Assembly (NCBI RefSeq): GCF_013204855.1
Contig: NZ_JABMKZ010000013.1
Location: 62,001-126,000, forward strand
Length of the DNA stretch: 64,000 bases
Direction of reading: 5' to 3'
Source: Paenibacillus alba
GTDB lineage: Bacteria > Bacillota > Bacilli > Paenibacillales > NBRC-103111
In this document: positions 34,281 through 42,280 of the stretch, in pieces
How the letters are laid out: each line of letters starts with the position of its first letter
Position numbering within the stretch: position 1 is the stretch's first letter
The notes under the pieces: generated by a model
Seen by the model: only the letters and a program-made list of their open reading frames with translations
Told to the model about the DNA's origin: nothing
Database searches by the model: none
Made by a program: the position numbers and the translations under genes

Positions 34281-35309
34281 TTAGTAGGCGCGAATATATT
34301 GTTTCGGGATGCTGGTTGGTTCGCTTTTTAAAGTAACAGCAGCATGTGTGGCCCAGTAAGGGTCTCGCAGCAAACCGCGGGCGATGGCAACCATATCAGC
34401 GTCTTCATTGCCAATAACGGATTGAGCTAGTGCTGGGTCCTCCAGCATGCCTACCGCGATGACAGGCACTTGAAGCGCCTCGCGGATCTGACGTGCGAAC
34501 GGGACTTGATAGCCCGGATGATTTCCGGGTTTTCTTTGGCCGGCAGGGCCTTCACCGCCAGAGCTTACGTGGAAGGCATCAACGCCTGCTGCTTGATAAG
34601 CTTTGGACAGCTTGATTGCATGATCGATATCGTAGCCGCCATCCGCATACTCCACTGCGGAGATTCGGAAAATGAGCGGCATATCAGCGGGTATTTCTTT
34701 TTTCACCGCTTGAATGACTTCTACGCCGAATCTAGCCATATCTTGACCGTATTCATCATCTCTTTGATTCGTGAGCGGTGATTGGAATTGATGGATTAGG
34801 TAGCCATGAGCACCATGAAGCTCAAGCGTATCAACACCTGCCTTGACAGCGCGGCGGGCAGCCTGCGCGAACTGCTGAACAACCTCCTGCACTTCGCTTG
34901 TCGTCAGCGCACGCGGCATTTTGTATGAAGCCCCAGGAAAAGGGATGGCTGATGGCGCTACAGGCACTTCCGCATCTTCCGCTTTGCGTCCTGCATGGGC
35001 AATTTGAATGCCGATTTTGGCGCCATGCGCATGGACGCCATCAATAATCCTAGCAAAAGCGGGAATATGCTCATCGGACCAAATGCCCAAATCGCCATCT
35101 GTAATTCGGCCGTCAGGATGAATATCCGTCATTTCCATAATAATCAGACCCGTACCGCCAATCGCACGGCTGAGGTAGTGGACATAATGCCATTCATTCG
35201 GCTTGCCATCTTTCTCAGTAACGGAATATTGACACATGGGTGCCATGACGATGCGGTTTTTTATATGCAGACCTTTGAGGTCATAAGGTGTAAATAAATC
35301 TTTTTTCAT
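34281..35309 (-). CDS. namA: NADPH dehydrogenase of the old yellow enzyme family (YqjM/NamA)
   Basis: FMN-dependent ene-reductase of 342 residues, reducing activated double bonds in quinones, enals and nitro compounds. Motifs match YqjM: LFTPYDLKGLHIKNRIVMAPMCQYS at the N-terminus (with the Cys near residue 26 that tunes FMN in YqjM), GIWSDEHI, IQIAHAGRKAE, the substrate-binding ELHGAHGYLIHQFQSP and the FMN-binding IAVGMLEDP...DMVAIARGLLRDPYW. It follows the SDR gene by 29 bases; the pair is divergent from an HxlR-type regulator, suggesting an electrophile-response operon. Confidence 0.92.
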   Translation of the reverse strand: MKKDLFTPYDLKGLHIKNRIVMAPMCQYSVTEKDGKPNEWHYVHYLSRAIGGTGLIIMEMTDIHPDGRITDGDLGIWSDEHIPAFARIIDGVHAHGAKIGIQIAHAGRKAEDAEVPVAPSAIPFPGASYKMPRALTTSEVQEVVQQFAQAARRAVKAGVDTLELHGAHGYLIHQFQSPLTNQRDDEYGQDMARFGVEVIQAVKKEIPADMPLIFRISAVEYADGGYDIDHAIKLSKAYQAAGVDAFHVSSGGEGPAGQRKPGNHPGYQVPFARQIREALQVPVIAVGMLEDPALAQSVIGNEDADMVAIARGLLRDPYWATHAAVTLKSEPTSIPKQYIRAY

Positions 35310-35338
35310 GTAAGTTCCTCCTTGATGTCAGCTTGCCT

Positions 35339-36058
35339 TTATTGCGGGTTTGTCGTCCAAATGCCGGCTGTTTTTATGAAGACGCGCGGCGGCAGCTTCA
35401 AGCTGGCGAGAATCAGTTCAGCCACATCCTCAGGCTGCATCATGCGATCCTCATCTCCAACGGGAAGACCTGTGTTGACGGCTAATTCTGTATTCACAGT
35501 ACTTGGCGTTAGGGCTGTTACACGGATATTGGACTTCCGCACCTCTTGCATGAGCGCTTCCGTTAAACCGATAACGGCGAATTTGGACGCGCAGTACGCG
35601 GAGCCCGTTGCAAAACCTCGCTCGCCAGCGGTTGAGGCAATATTTATAATGCTTCCGCTGCTTTGTTGGAGCATGGAAGGCAGCACGGCGCGCGTAACAT
35701 AATAGGTGCCCATCAGATTGGTTTGAATAATACGTTCCCATGCTTCGGGTTCCATATCAACCAAAGTACCAAATTGTGCAGTACCGGCATTATTAAGCAA
35801 AATATCGACGGAACCCAGCTCAGCGAGAAGTCCTTCAATCGCACGATCGACTGCTTCCTTATTGGAGATGTCTGCCGCAGCGATGAAGACTTTAACACCG
35901 TAAGTGCTTGTTAAATGCTGTTGAAGGGTTTCCAGATCAGATTGACTTCTAGCTAGAAGGGCAAGATGAACGCCTTCTTTGGCCAATGCAATTGCCGCAG
36001 CTTTCCCGATGCCTTTTCCGGCACCTGTAATCAGAGCTTTTTTATCTTTTAAATCCAT
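35339..36058 (-). CDS. Short-chain dehydrogenase/reductase (FabG-like)
   Basis: A 239-residue NAD(P)H-dependent oxidoreductase. Cofactor motif ALITGAGKGIGKAAA (TGxxxGxG), NNAG in ILLNNAGTAQFG, the catalytic Ser in IINIASTAGERG and the YxxxK motif in YCASKFAVIG. It resembles 3-ketoacyl reductase homologues used for small carbonyl compounds rather than the housekeeping FabG, because it sits outside any fatty acid operon. First gene of the SDR-namA operon, divergent from an HxlR regulator. Confidence 0.88.
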   Translation of the reverse strand: MDLKDKKALITGAGKGIGKAAAIALAKEGVHLALLARSQSDLETLQQHLTSTYGVKVFIAAADISNKEAVDRAIEGLLAELGSVDILLNNAGTAQFGTLVDMEPEAWERIIQTNLMGTYYVTRAVLPSMLQQSSGSIINIASTAGERGFATGSAYCASKFAVIGLTEALMQEVRKSNIRVTALTPSTVNTELAVNTGLPVGDEDRMMQPEDVAELILASLKLPPRVFIKTAGIWTTNPQ

Positions 36059-36159
36059 ATGAATCTCTCCCTATCTTTGGTTAGCAAGCATACGTATTGT
36101 GATTCCCAAGTATGTCTAACAACTATGCATTTTATTATCTGCTGATATATAATTAAATA

Positions 36160-36202
36160 CAAGTACCCACTTTTTTGTAAGATAGTATCATTTAGTATAC
36201 TT
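36160..36202. promoter_or_regulatory. Candidate HxlR-family operator region
   Basis: Between the SDR gene and the HxlR-type gene lie an AAGTACCCACTT inverted repeat (about 36160-36171) and a 10-bp direct repeat TAGTATCATT/TAGTATACTT (36183-36202). HxlR-type regulators often bind such AGTA/TACT half-sites between themselves and a divergent target. Assignment is by position and resemblance only. Confidence 0.35.
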
Positions 36203-36217
36203 AAGGAGTCGTTAGCT

Positions 36218-36553
36218 TTGGGAGATCCCCTATTTAAAAGTTCAGTTGAAATGACATTAAAGGTGATGGGGGGCAAATGGAAGCCCGTTATCCTTTGTCA
36301 TCTGACGGATGGCATTAAACGTTTTGGCGAATTAAAACGGGGAATGCCCGATATCACGCAGAAAATGTTGACTCAACAATTAAGAGAATTAGAGGATGAT
36401 GGAATTATAGACCGCAAAGTATACACCCAGGTTCCACCTAAAGTTGAGTATTCCCTTACGGAGTATGGCTTTACGATTACGGCAGTTCTGGATGTTATGG
36501 CAGAATGGGGTTTTAAACATAAAGGTCGAATTGAGACAGGCGTGTTAAAGTAG
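36218..36553 (+). CDS. HxlR-family winged-helix regulator
   Basis: A 111-residue DNA-binding protein: family start KSSVEMTLKVMGGKWKPVILCHL (shown in part), FGELKRGMPDITQKMLTQQLREL recognition region and VEYSLTEYGFT wing. HxlR relatives such as YodB, HypR and HxlR sense electrophiles, oxidants or formaldehyde, often via Cys; the only Cys here is Cys27 in VILCHL. Start is TTG 36218 with AAGGAG upstream. It is divergent from the SDR-namA pair and lies on the same strand as hxlAB, 790 bases ahead, so either could be its target; the divergent pair is the more likely one. Confidence 0.88.
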   Translation: MGDPLFKSSVEMTLKVMGGKWKPVILCHLTDGIKRFGELKRGMPDITQKMLTQQLRELEDDGIIDRKVYTQVPPKVEYSLTEYGFTITAVLDVMAEWGFKHKGRIETGVLK

Positions 36554-36602
36554 GTGGGTTTTAAAGAACTTTAAAAGAGCTGTTAAAGAACTTCAATAAC
36601 TT

Positions 36603-36638
36603 TTAAAGAACTTCAATCGTTGGATTGAAGTTCTTTAA
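36603..36638. terminator. Perfect 16-bp hairpin after the HxlR-family gene
   Basis: Arms TTAAAGAACTTCAATC and GATTGAAGTTCTTTAA with loop GTTG. The left arm is the third of three direct repeats of TTAAAGAACTT (36561, 36583, 36603). There is no T run after it, so its role as a terminator is likely but not certain. Confidence 0.55.
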
Positions 36639-36671
36639 CGTGTTGATAAAGTTCAACAGGCTATATTTTTG

Positions 36672-37230
36672 GCGCGAGCCTGCCATTATGGCAGGCTCAG
36701 GGTGGCAAAGCGGTCGATTAGCTCCCGAGCCGGTTTTTTTGGCTGTCTCAGCGGGACTTGGCGGAGAAAAGGAGCTTTTGAGTGCGCGAGCCTGCCATTA
36801 TGGCAGGCTCAGAGTGGCAAAGCGGTCGATCAGCTCCCGAGCCGGTCTTTTTGGCTGTCTCAGCGGGACGTGGCGGAGAAATGGAGCTTTTGAGTGCGCG
36901 AGCCTGCCAAAATGGCATGCTCAGAGTGGATATCGGCCGATCAGCTCCCGAGTCTGCCATTTTGGCCGTCTCAGCTGGCCATGGCGGAGAAATGGAGCTT
37001 TTGAGGGCGCGAGCCTGCCATTATGGCAGGCTCAGGGTGGATATGCGGCCGATCAGCTCCCGAGCCTGCCTTTTTGGCTGTCTCAGCGGGACTAGGCGGA
37101 GCAATGGTGCTTTTGAGGGCGCGAGCCTGCCATTATGGCAGGCTCAGAGTGTCTAAGCGGCCGATCAGCTCCCGAGCCTGCCTTTTTGGTCCTCTCAGCT
37201 TAGCGTTGCTGAGCTTTCGTCTCTGCTTAG
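36672..37230. repeat. Five tandem copies of a ~112-bp unit
   Basis: Units begin at 36672, 36784, 36896, 37007 and 37119 (periods 112, 112, 111, 112), each opening with GCGCGAGCCTGCC. Each unit holds the hairpin GAGCCTGCC-ATTAT-GGCAGGCTC (altered in unit 3), then CAGCTCCCGAGCC, TTTTTGG, CTGTCTCAGC and GGAGCTTTTGAG; the last unit diverges at its end. The block fills most of the 786-base gap before hxlA. Since 112 is not a multiple of 3, the long open frames within it are not coding. Confidence 0.92.
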
Positions 37231-37339
37231 TATCCTTTTGGGTACTACGTCACCAAATAGTGCGTACTATCTTTATTTTTCGATCAGACATACAATAATC
37301 CCCATGAAAGAAAATAAAGACATGAGGAGAGAAACAACG

Positions 37340-37975
37340 ATGGAACTTCAATTAGCTTTAGATCTTGTCGACATTCCACAAGCCAAACAATTAGTGAAGG
37401 AAGTCGAACCTTTTATAGATATTATTGAAATCGGTACGCCTGTTGTCATCAACGAGGGACTGAGAGCGGTGAAAGAATTGAAAGAAGCTTTCCCTTCCCT
37501 GAGGGTGCTTGCTGACTTGAAGATTATGGATGCAGCTGGATATGAAGTCATGAAGGCATCGGAAGCTGGCGCGGATATCGTGACTGTGCTTGGAGCATCC
37601 GAGGATATGACGATTAGAGGGGCTGTAGAGGAAGCAAGGAAACAAGGAAAGCAAATTCTTGTCGACATGATTAGTGTTAAAAATTTGGAACAACGCGCTG
37701 TAGAAGTAGATGCCTTCGGAGTTGATTATATTTGTGTGCACACAGGCTATGATCTTCAAGCTGTCGGGAAAAATTCATTTGAGGATCTTCTTACCATTAA
37801 GCGAGTGGTGAAGCATGCCAAAACAGCGATCGCCGGGGGAATTAAGCTAAGCACGCTTCCTGAGGTTATTAAGGCGAACCCTGATCTCGTCATCGTTGGC
37901 GGAGGGATTACCGGACAAGAAGATCGCGCAGCCGCAGCCGCCGAAATGCAGAAAATGATCAAGCAAGGATCCTAA
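37340..37975 (+). CDS. hxlA: 3-hexulose-6-phosphate synthase
   Basis: Joins formaldehyde to ribulose-5-phosphate, the first step of the ribulose monophosphate formaldehyde-fixation path. It has 211 residues, the length of Bacillus HxlA, and the orotidine decarboxylase-like barrel: LALDLVDIPQA, EIGTPVVINEGL, LADLKIMDAAGYE with the Asp-Lys-x-x-Asp active site, ICVHTGYDLQA and IAGGIKLSTL. The ATG 37340 (GAGGAG upstream) is chosen over the longer frame from 37238, which runs back toward the tandem repeat. hxlB follows 5 bases after the stop. Confidence 0.95.
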   Translation: MELQLALDLVDIPQAKQLVKEVEPFIDIIEIGTPVVINEGLRAVKELKEAFPSLRVLADLKIMDAAGYEVMKASEAGADIVTVLGASEDMTIRGAVEEARKQGKQILVDMISVKNLEQRAVEVDAFGVDYICVHTGYDLQAVGKNSFEDLLTIKRVVKHAKTAIAGGIKLSTLPEVIKANPDLVIVGGGITGQEDRAAAAAEMQKMIKQGS

Positions 37976-37980
37976 GTCCG

Positions 37981-38538
37981 ATGAAGACGAGTCAATATTT
38001 GGGCAAGATCCTCCATGAGTTAAATCAGCCCGCTGATGACGAGGTAGATGAACAAGCAGAAGAGTTGATTAGCCATCTCCTCGCTTCCCGTAAAGTGTTT
38101 GTCGCTGGTGCCGGTAGATCCGGCTTGATGGCTCGCGCCTTCGCTATGCGATTGATGCATTTGGGCTTAGATGCTTATGTGGTTGGAGAAACCGTCACTC
38201 CAGCTATCGGGAAAGAGGATTTACTGATCATCGCTTCCGGCTCTGGGGAAACCAAAAGTCTCTTTTCGATGGCGACCAAAGCAAAAAGTCTCGAAGCAAC
38301 GGTTGCGCTGGTGACAATTCGCCCTGAATCAACCGTCGGTAAATTATCGGAAGTGGCCGTGAAGCTTCCTGGCGCTCCCAAAGAACAGAGCGATAGCTCT
38401 CTGACAACCATACAGCCAATGGGCTCGTTATTTGAACAAGTTTTATTGTTGTTTTTTGATGCTCTCATTCTGAGGCTAATGGAGCGATTAGGGGATGACG
38501 CGAAGAACATGTTTGGCCGGCATGCCAATTTAGAATAA
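37981..38538 (+). CDS. hxlB: 6-phospho-3-hexuloisomerase
   Basis: Isomerises hexulose-6-P to fructose-6-P, completing formaldehyde assimilation or detoxification with HxlA. The protein has 185 residues with a SIS sugar-isomerase domain: VFVAGAGRSGLMARAFAMRL, the AIGKEDLLIIASGSGETKS phosphate loop region and the SLTTIQPMGSLFEQ segment. Its ribosome site (AAGGAT) is weak, so coupling to hxlA translation is likely. Confidence 0.95.
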   Translation: MKTSQYLGKILHELNQPADDEVDEQAEELISHLLASRKVFVAGAGRSGLMARAFAMRLMHLGLDAYVVGETVTPAIGKEDLLIIASGSGETKSLFSMATKAKSLEATVALVTIRPESTVGKLSEVAVKLPGAPKEQSDSSLTTIQPMGSLFEQVLLLFFDALILRLMERLGDDAKNMFGRHANLE

Positions 38539-38621
38539 AATCGAACAAGCTTCTGAAAGCTATAGGCGAGTATGCCTGACGCTGCAGAGGTTTGTTTTTG
38601 TTAAATGGTTATAAGATTAAA

Positions 38622-38672
38622 TTGTAAATGTCATATCTTCGAATTTACAAAAAGTAAGCAGATGCTTATAGT
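38622..38672 (+). promoter_or_regulatory. Promoter with overlapping inverted repeat before the monooxygenase gene
   Basis: TTTACA (38644-38649), 17 bases, TATAGT (38667-38672). An inverted repeat TTGTAAAT (38622-38629) and ATTTACAA (38643-38650) overlaps the -35 box, so a regulator bound there would affect transcription. The regulator is unknown. Confidence 0.6.
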
Positions 38673-38698
38673 TATATAAAAATGGAGGTAGAAATTAT

Positions 38699-39703
38699 AT
38701 GGTTCCCATTTCAATTTTAGATTTGGCTCCTGTCATTGTCGGCGGGACGCCTCGAGATTCTTTCAAACGTTCACTGGATTTGGCTCAACATGCCGAAAAG
38801 TGGGGCTATCATCGCTACTGGCTGGCCGAGCATCATAATATGCCGGGAATCGCCAGCTCGGCGACATCCTTGATCATCAGTCATGTTGCCAGCGGGACAG
38901 AGAAAATTCGTGTTGGCTCCGGCGGCATCATGCTGCCCAATCATGCGCCGCTCGTCATCGCTGAGCAGTTCGGAACCTTGGAATCGTTATACCCAGGCCG
39001 TATCGATCTGGGCTTAGGGCGGGCACCAGGCTCTGATCAGCCTGCTATGCGTGCGCTTCGCCGCGGCTTAGGAAGCGACGGCAATGATTTCCCGGAAATG
39101 CTGAGCGAGCTGCGGGGCTACTTAGATCCATCACGAGAAACCGCGGTACCGGGCGTACGAGCGATTCCTGGCGAAGGGCTTAACATTCCGATCTGGCTGC
39201 TTGGCTCCAGTGGATTCAGCGCTCAACTGGCTGGCCAGCTGGGGCTGCCGTTTGCTTTTGCAAGCCATTTTGCTCCGGGCTACCTGTTGACGGCGCTTGA
39301 ATTGTATCGCGGAGGCTTCCGGCCTTCGGAGGCGCTGGAGAAGCCATATGCCATGGTAGGTATCAATATCATCGCGGCCGATACGGATGAGGAAGCGAAT
39401 AAATTGGCAACTTCGCAGCTTCAGCAGTTTCTAAATATCATTCGCGGCAGGACCGGATTGTTGAATCCTCCGGTGGACAATATGGAAGCCTTGTGGACGG
39501 CGCAGGAAAAAACGTATGTCCAGCAGCAATTAAGCTATTCCATTGTTGGCAGCAAGGAGACGATTCGCCAGAAGCTGAAGCAGGTCCAGCAGGAAACCAA
39601 AGCGGATGAATGGATTGTTGCCGCACAAATCTATGATCACGAGGCCCGTTTGAAGTCTTATCAGATCGTTGCGGAAATTATGCAGGAATCAGCTTCAAGC
39701 TGA
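38699..39703 (+). CDS. Luciferase-like flavin-dependent monooxygenase (LLM class)
   Basis: A 334-residue member of the bacterial luciferase-like family (MsnO8/YhbW subgroup), using reduced flavin and O2 on an unknown small substrate. Landmarks: ISILDLAPV start, [41 protein letters not shown] (shown in part), [14 protein letters not shown] and [18 protein letters not shown] 38699 has TGGAGGT upstream. The MFS gene starts 46 bases after its stop, so they may share a transcript. Confidence 0.9.
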   Translation: MVPISILDLAPVIVGGTPRDSFKRSLDLAQHAEKWGYHRYWLAEHHNMPGIASSATSLIISHVASGTEKIRVGSGGIMLPNHAPLVIAEQFGTLESLYPGRIDLGLGRAPGSDQPAMRALRRGLGSDGNDFPEMLSELRGYLDPSRETAVPGVRAIPGEGLNIPIWLLGSSGFSAQLAGQLGLPFAFASHFAPGYLLTALELYRGGFRPSEALEKPYAMVGINIIAADTDEEANKLATSQLQQFLNIIRGRTGLLNPPVDNMEALWTAQEKTYVQQQLSYSIVGSKETIRQKLKQVQQETKADEWIVAAQIYDHEARLKSYQIVAEIMQESASS

Positions 39704-39749
39704 TCCTTGCTGCACTTGGCTCTAATTAGAAAGGTTGGTAGCACTACGT

Positions 39750-40940
39750 ATGAATCAGTCAGAAAGTTTATCTGAACAATCGGCAACCAAGGAACGGTTT
39801 CCCATTTCTATTTTCTCTCTAACCGTGGGTTCCTTTGCCATTGGGATGACCGAATTTGTTATTATGGGGCTTCTGCCCAATGTGGCCAGTGATTTGCAAG
39901 TGAGTATTTCCCAAGCCGGCCAGCTCATTACGAGCTATGCGCTGGGCGTAGCGATCGGTGCCCCGATCTTGGCTGTTGTTACGCATCGCTTGCCCCAAAA
40001 GCTGCTGCTGTGCCTCTTGATGGCCTTATTTATTTTGGGCAATGGCATTGCGGCAATAGCGCCTAATTATACCATTCTGATGATAGCGCGATTAGTTACG
40101 GCGCTGTCGCATGGTACATTTTTTGGTGTTGGAGCCGTGCTTGCGGCTAATTTGGTGCGCCCGGATAAGCGGGCAGGAGCGATTTCGATTATGATGGCTG
40201 GATTAACGATTGCGAACATCATTGGCGTTCCTTTCGGCACGTTTATCGGGCAGCAGCTCGGATGGCGAGCTTCTTTTGGCGCCGTGGTGATCATGGGGAT
40301 TATTTCGCTAATCGGCATAATCGCCTTCATTCCGCATATTCGGCAAGAGCATAATTCCAGCCTCACGAAGCAGTTTCGTGCACTGATGCAGCCCAGACTG
40401 CTGCTTGTTCTATTGATAGGAGCCTTGGGGACCGGCAGTTTATTTACGGTGTTCACTTACATTGCCCCGCTGCTTGAGCAAGTGACCGGCTTCTCTGAAT
40501 CAAGCGTAACCTGGATTTTAGTCTTGTTTGGCTGCGGTGTGACGCTTGGAAACATTTTGGGCGGAAAGCTTGCCGATTGGAAGCTTATGCCTTCGATGAT
40601 AGGGAATTTTGCCGCGTTAGCTTTAATCTTAGCTGTTTTTGCATGGACTGACCGGGTGCCGATTGCTGCTGTCATTACCATTTTCATCTGGGGTGTCGCT
40701 TCCTTCGGTATTTTGCCGGGCCTTCAGGTTCGCATTATGACCATGGCCAAAGAAGCGCCCGCGCTGGCTTCGACCTCGAATCACTCCGCACTTAATTTAG
40801 GCAATGCCGGGGGTGCTTTCATCGGAGGCTGGTTCATTACGCACATGGGGCTTTCTTCTCTGCCTTGGGTGGGCTCGGCAATCACCGTTCTCGGACTTCT
40901 TTTGGCACTGGTCAGCTACAGGCAAGATCGCCAAAGATAA
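39750..40940 (+). CDS. MFS transporter, DHA1-like drug or metabolite exporter
   Basis: A 396-residue major facilitator with 12 predicted TM segments. It resembles AraJ/YdhP/PbuE-type exporters: SFAIGMTEFVIMGLLPNVA in TM1, YALGVAIGAPILAVVTHRLP in TM2 with its following loop, GTFFGVGAVLAANLV in TM4-5, and the second half with SSVTWILVLFGCGVTLGN. Start ATG 39750 is taken over TTG 39735, which overlaps the AAAGG ribosome site. It may move the substrate or product of the LLM monooxygenase. Confidence 0.88.
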   Translation: MNQSESLSEQSATKERFPISIFSLTVGSFAIGMTEFVIMGLLPNVASDLQVSISQAGQLITSYALGVAIGAPILAVVTHRLPQKLLLCLLMALFILGNGIAAIAPNYTILMIARLVTALSHGTFFGVGAVLAANLVRPDKRAGAISIMMAGLTIANIIGVPFGTFIGQQLGWRASFGAVVIMGIISLIGIIAFIPHIRQEHNSSLTKQFRALMQPRLLLVLLIGALGTGSLFTVFTYIAPLLEQVTGFSESSVTWILVLFGCGVTLGNILGGKLADWKLMPSMIGNFAALALILAVFAWTDRVPIAAVITIFIWGVASFGILPGLQVRIMTMAKEAPALASTSNHSALNLGNAGGAFIGGWFITHMGLSSLPWVGSAITVLGLLLALVSYRQDRQR

Positions 40941-41027
40941 GCTGCTGCTTCCATAACAGTTTGTCGACCATTTCCATGGAGACTTTCTCATATAAAATTA
41001 ACTTTATAGAAAGAAGGTTGTTTCCCG

Positions 41028-41756
41028 ATGAATGAAATCATTTCATTGCTGCAAAATCATCGCTCGATTCGAAAATTTAAGGACCAGCCTGTCAGCGAAA
41101 GCCAGCTAAACGCTATTTTGGCTGCTGCGCAAGCTGCATCGACCTCAAGCAATATGCAGGCCTACAGCATTGTCCATGTCAAAGACAGCTCGCTGAGAAG
41201 TCAGCTGGCTGCATTGGCCGGCAATCAAGCCTATGTCAGCGAGAGTCCGGTCTTTCTCGTGTGGTGCGCAGATTTGCATCGCTACGAGCAAGCTGTTCGC
41301 CGCCACGGAGATACGCCAGTCACCGGCAACGCGGAGAACTTCATCATTGCGACGGTCGATGCGGCGCTAGCTGCGCAAAATGCGGCCGTTGCGGCCGAGT
41401 CGCTGGGCCTCGGCGTGGTGTATATCGGCGGGCTGCGCAATAAGCCAGCCGAGGTGTCCGAGCTGCTGGGCTTGCCGCAGCTCGTGTACCCGGTCTTCGG
41501 CATGTGCATCGGCATGCCGGACCAAGAGCCGCTGCTGCGCCCGCGGCTCCCGCTTGAAGCCGTATACCATGTGAATCAGTATACGGATAACCAGGTCGCG
41601 GTCGACGGGTACGACGAAAGCATCCGCGACTACATGAAAGAACGTACCGACGGCACAGTTGATACGACCTGGTCCAAGGAAATGGCCGCCAAAGCGCAGC
41701 GGCCGCGCGAGCACATGAAAGCGTTCCTGAACGCGCAAGGCTTTGGCATCGAATAA
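41028..41756 (+). CDS. NADPH-dependent nitroreductase / flavin reductase (NfsA-NfrA type)
   Basis: FMN-dependent oxidoreductase of 242 residues. The N-terminal NHRSIRKFKDQPV has the Arg cluster that contacts FMN phosphate, followed by QAASTSSNMQAYSIVHV, IATVDAALAAQNAAVAAESLGLG (shown in part), VVYIGGLRNKP and the NfsA-type C-terminal WSKEMAAK. It reduces nitroaromatics, quinones or free flavin; reduced flavin could feed the LLM monooxygenase nearby, which is inference. ATG 41028 has AGAAGG upstream. Confidence 0.9.
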   Translation: MNEIISLLQNHRSIRKFKDQPVSESQLNAILAAAQAASTSSNMQAYSIVHVKDSSLRSQLAALAGNQAYVSESPVFLVWCADLHRYEQAVRRHGDTPVTGNAENFIIATVDAALAAQNAAVAAESLGLGVVYIGGLRNKPAEVSELLGLPQLVYPVFGMCIGMPDQEPLLRPRLPLEAVYHVNQYTDNQVAVDGYDESIRDYMKERTDGTVDTTWSKEMAAKAQRPREHMKAFLNAQGFGIE

Positions 41757-41778
41757 GCGCGCAAACTTTCGCTTGAAC

Positions 41779-41807
41779 TCATATAACAGGAACTTGTCTC
41801 ATACAAT
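41779..41807 (+). promoter_or_regulatory. Predicted sigma-E (mother-cell) promoter
   Basis: TCATATA (41779-41785), 14 bases, CATACAAT (41800-41807), matching the sigma-E pattern of KMATATW and CATACANT. It lies 54 bases before the small membrane protein gene. The same pattern occurs before ytrH in this window. Confidence 0.65.
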
Positions 41808-41861
41808 GGAAGTAGGCAAGAGACAGGCTTCAGGCATTCAAGCGAAAGGAGTGTGGTCATT

Positions 41862-42140
41862 TTGAAAGGCTTCAAAAATGTGGTGTACATGAGCTTGGCG
41901 ATCGGCATGTTGTTTTATTCCATTCCCCAGCTGAACTTTCGGGATATCGGCTCATTGCCGATGATCTTCAGTATGGTTTGGATCGCTATGGCGCTTCTCG
42001 TCATCGCTGCGCATCTGCATCAGATATTGGGTGTGGATGAAGAGAAACGCCAGGAACTAAGCCGCATCAAGCGAATGAAGAAATGGCAGATGGAGCAGCT
42101 TGTCCAAGGACGCAGAAAAATGCTGCAATTTCGCAAATAA
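41862..42140 (+). CDS. Small membrane protein of unknown function
   Basis: A 92-residue protein, not recognised. Residues ~8-23 and ~35-55 are TM segments, followed by a highly charged, basic cytoplasmic tail (EEKRQELSRIKRMKKWQMEQ). The TTG at 41862 is chosen because GAAAGGAG lies 11 bases before it; the GTG at 41853 is too near that site. The predicted sigma-E promoter upstream suggests expression in the mother cell during sporulation. The nitroreductase upstream appears unrelated. A terminator follows at 42208. Confidence 0.65.
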   Translation: MKGFKNVVYMSLAIGMLFYSIPQLNFRDIGSLPMIFSMVWIAMALLVIAAHLHQILGVDEEKRQELSRIKRMKKWQMEQLVQGRRKMLQFRK

Positions 42141-42164
42141 CAGCAGCATGAAGAGATTTCCATT

Positions 42165-42192
42165 TTGACATCGAACACATGTTTGGTATAAT
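42165..42192 (+). promoter_or_regulatory. Promoter with LexA-like SOS box in the spacer
   Basis: Consensus TTGACA (42165-42170), 16 bases, TATAAT (42187-42192). The spacer holds CGAACACATGTTTG (42172-42185), which fits the Gram-positive LexA/DinR box CGAACRNRYGTTYC in all but the last base. A terminator-like hairpin begins about 15 bases downstream, so the transcript may be very short or be attenuated before ytoI. Confidence 0.6.
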
Positions 42193-42207
42193 ACGAATAA
42201 AGCATCC

Positions 42208-42230
42208 AATCCAATAGGGTTGGATTTTTT
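42208..42230 (+). terminator. Short terminator between the small membrane protein gene and ytoI
   Basis: Arms AATCCAA (42208-42214) and TTGGATT (42220-42226) with a 5-base loop, followed by a T run to 42230. It can end transcripts from the upstream gene and from the LexA-box promoter. Confidence 0.65.
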
Positions 42231-42251
42231 CAGTTGACATCACAGCTCGCA

Positions 42252-42280
42252 TTGTTCTTGCTCTTTGGAACGCGTATACT
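42252..42280 (+). promoter_or_regulatory. Candidate ytoI promoter
   Basis: TTGTTC (42252-42257), 17 bases, TATACT (42275-42280), followed directly by two exact copies of AGTAGTACAG (42281-42300) at the expected transcription start. Confidence 0.5.

Noticed and set aside
36672..37230. CRISPR array
   Set aside because: The whole ~112-bp unit is repeated with no unique spacers, and there are no cas genes.
36625..37298. Several overlapping open frames in the repeat region before hxlA, encoding repeated RACHYGRL-like sequence
   Set aside because: They arise from stop-poor 112-bp repeats. The period is not a multiple of three, so each frame changes from unit to unit, and there are no ribosome sites or known motifs.
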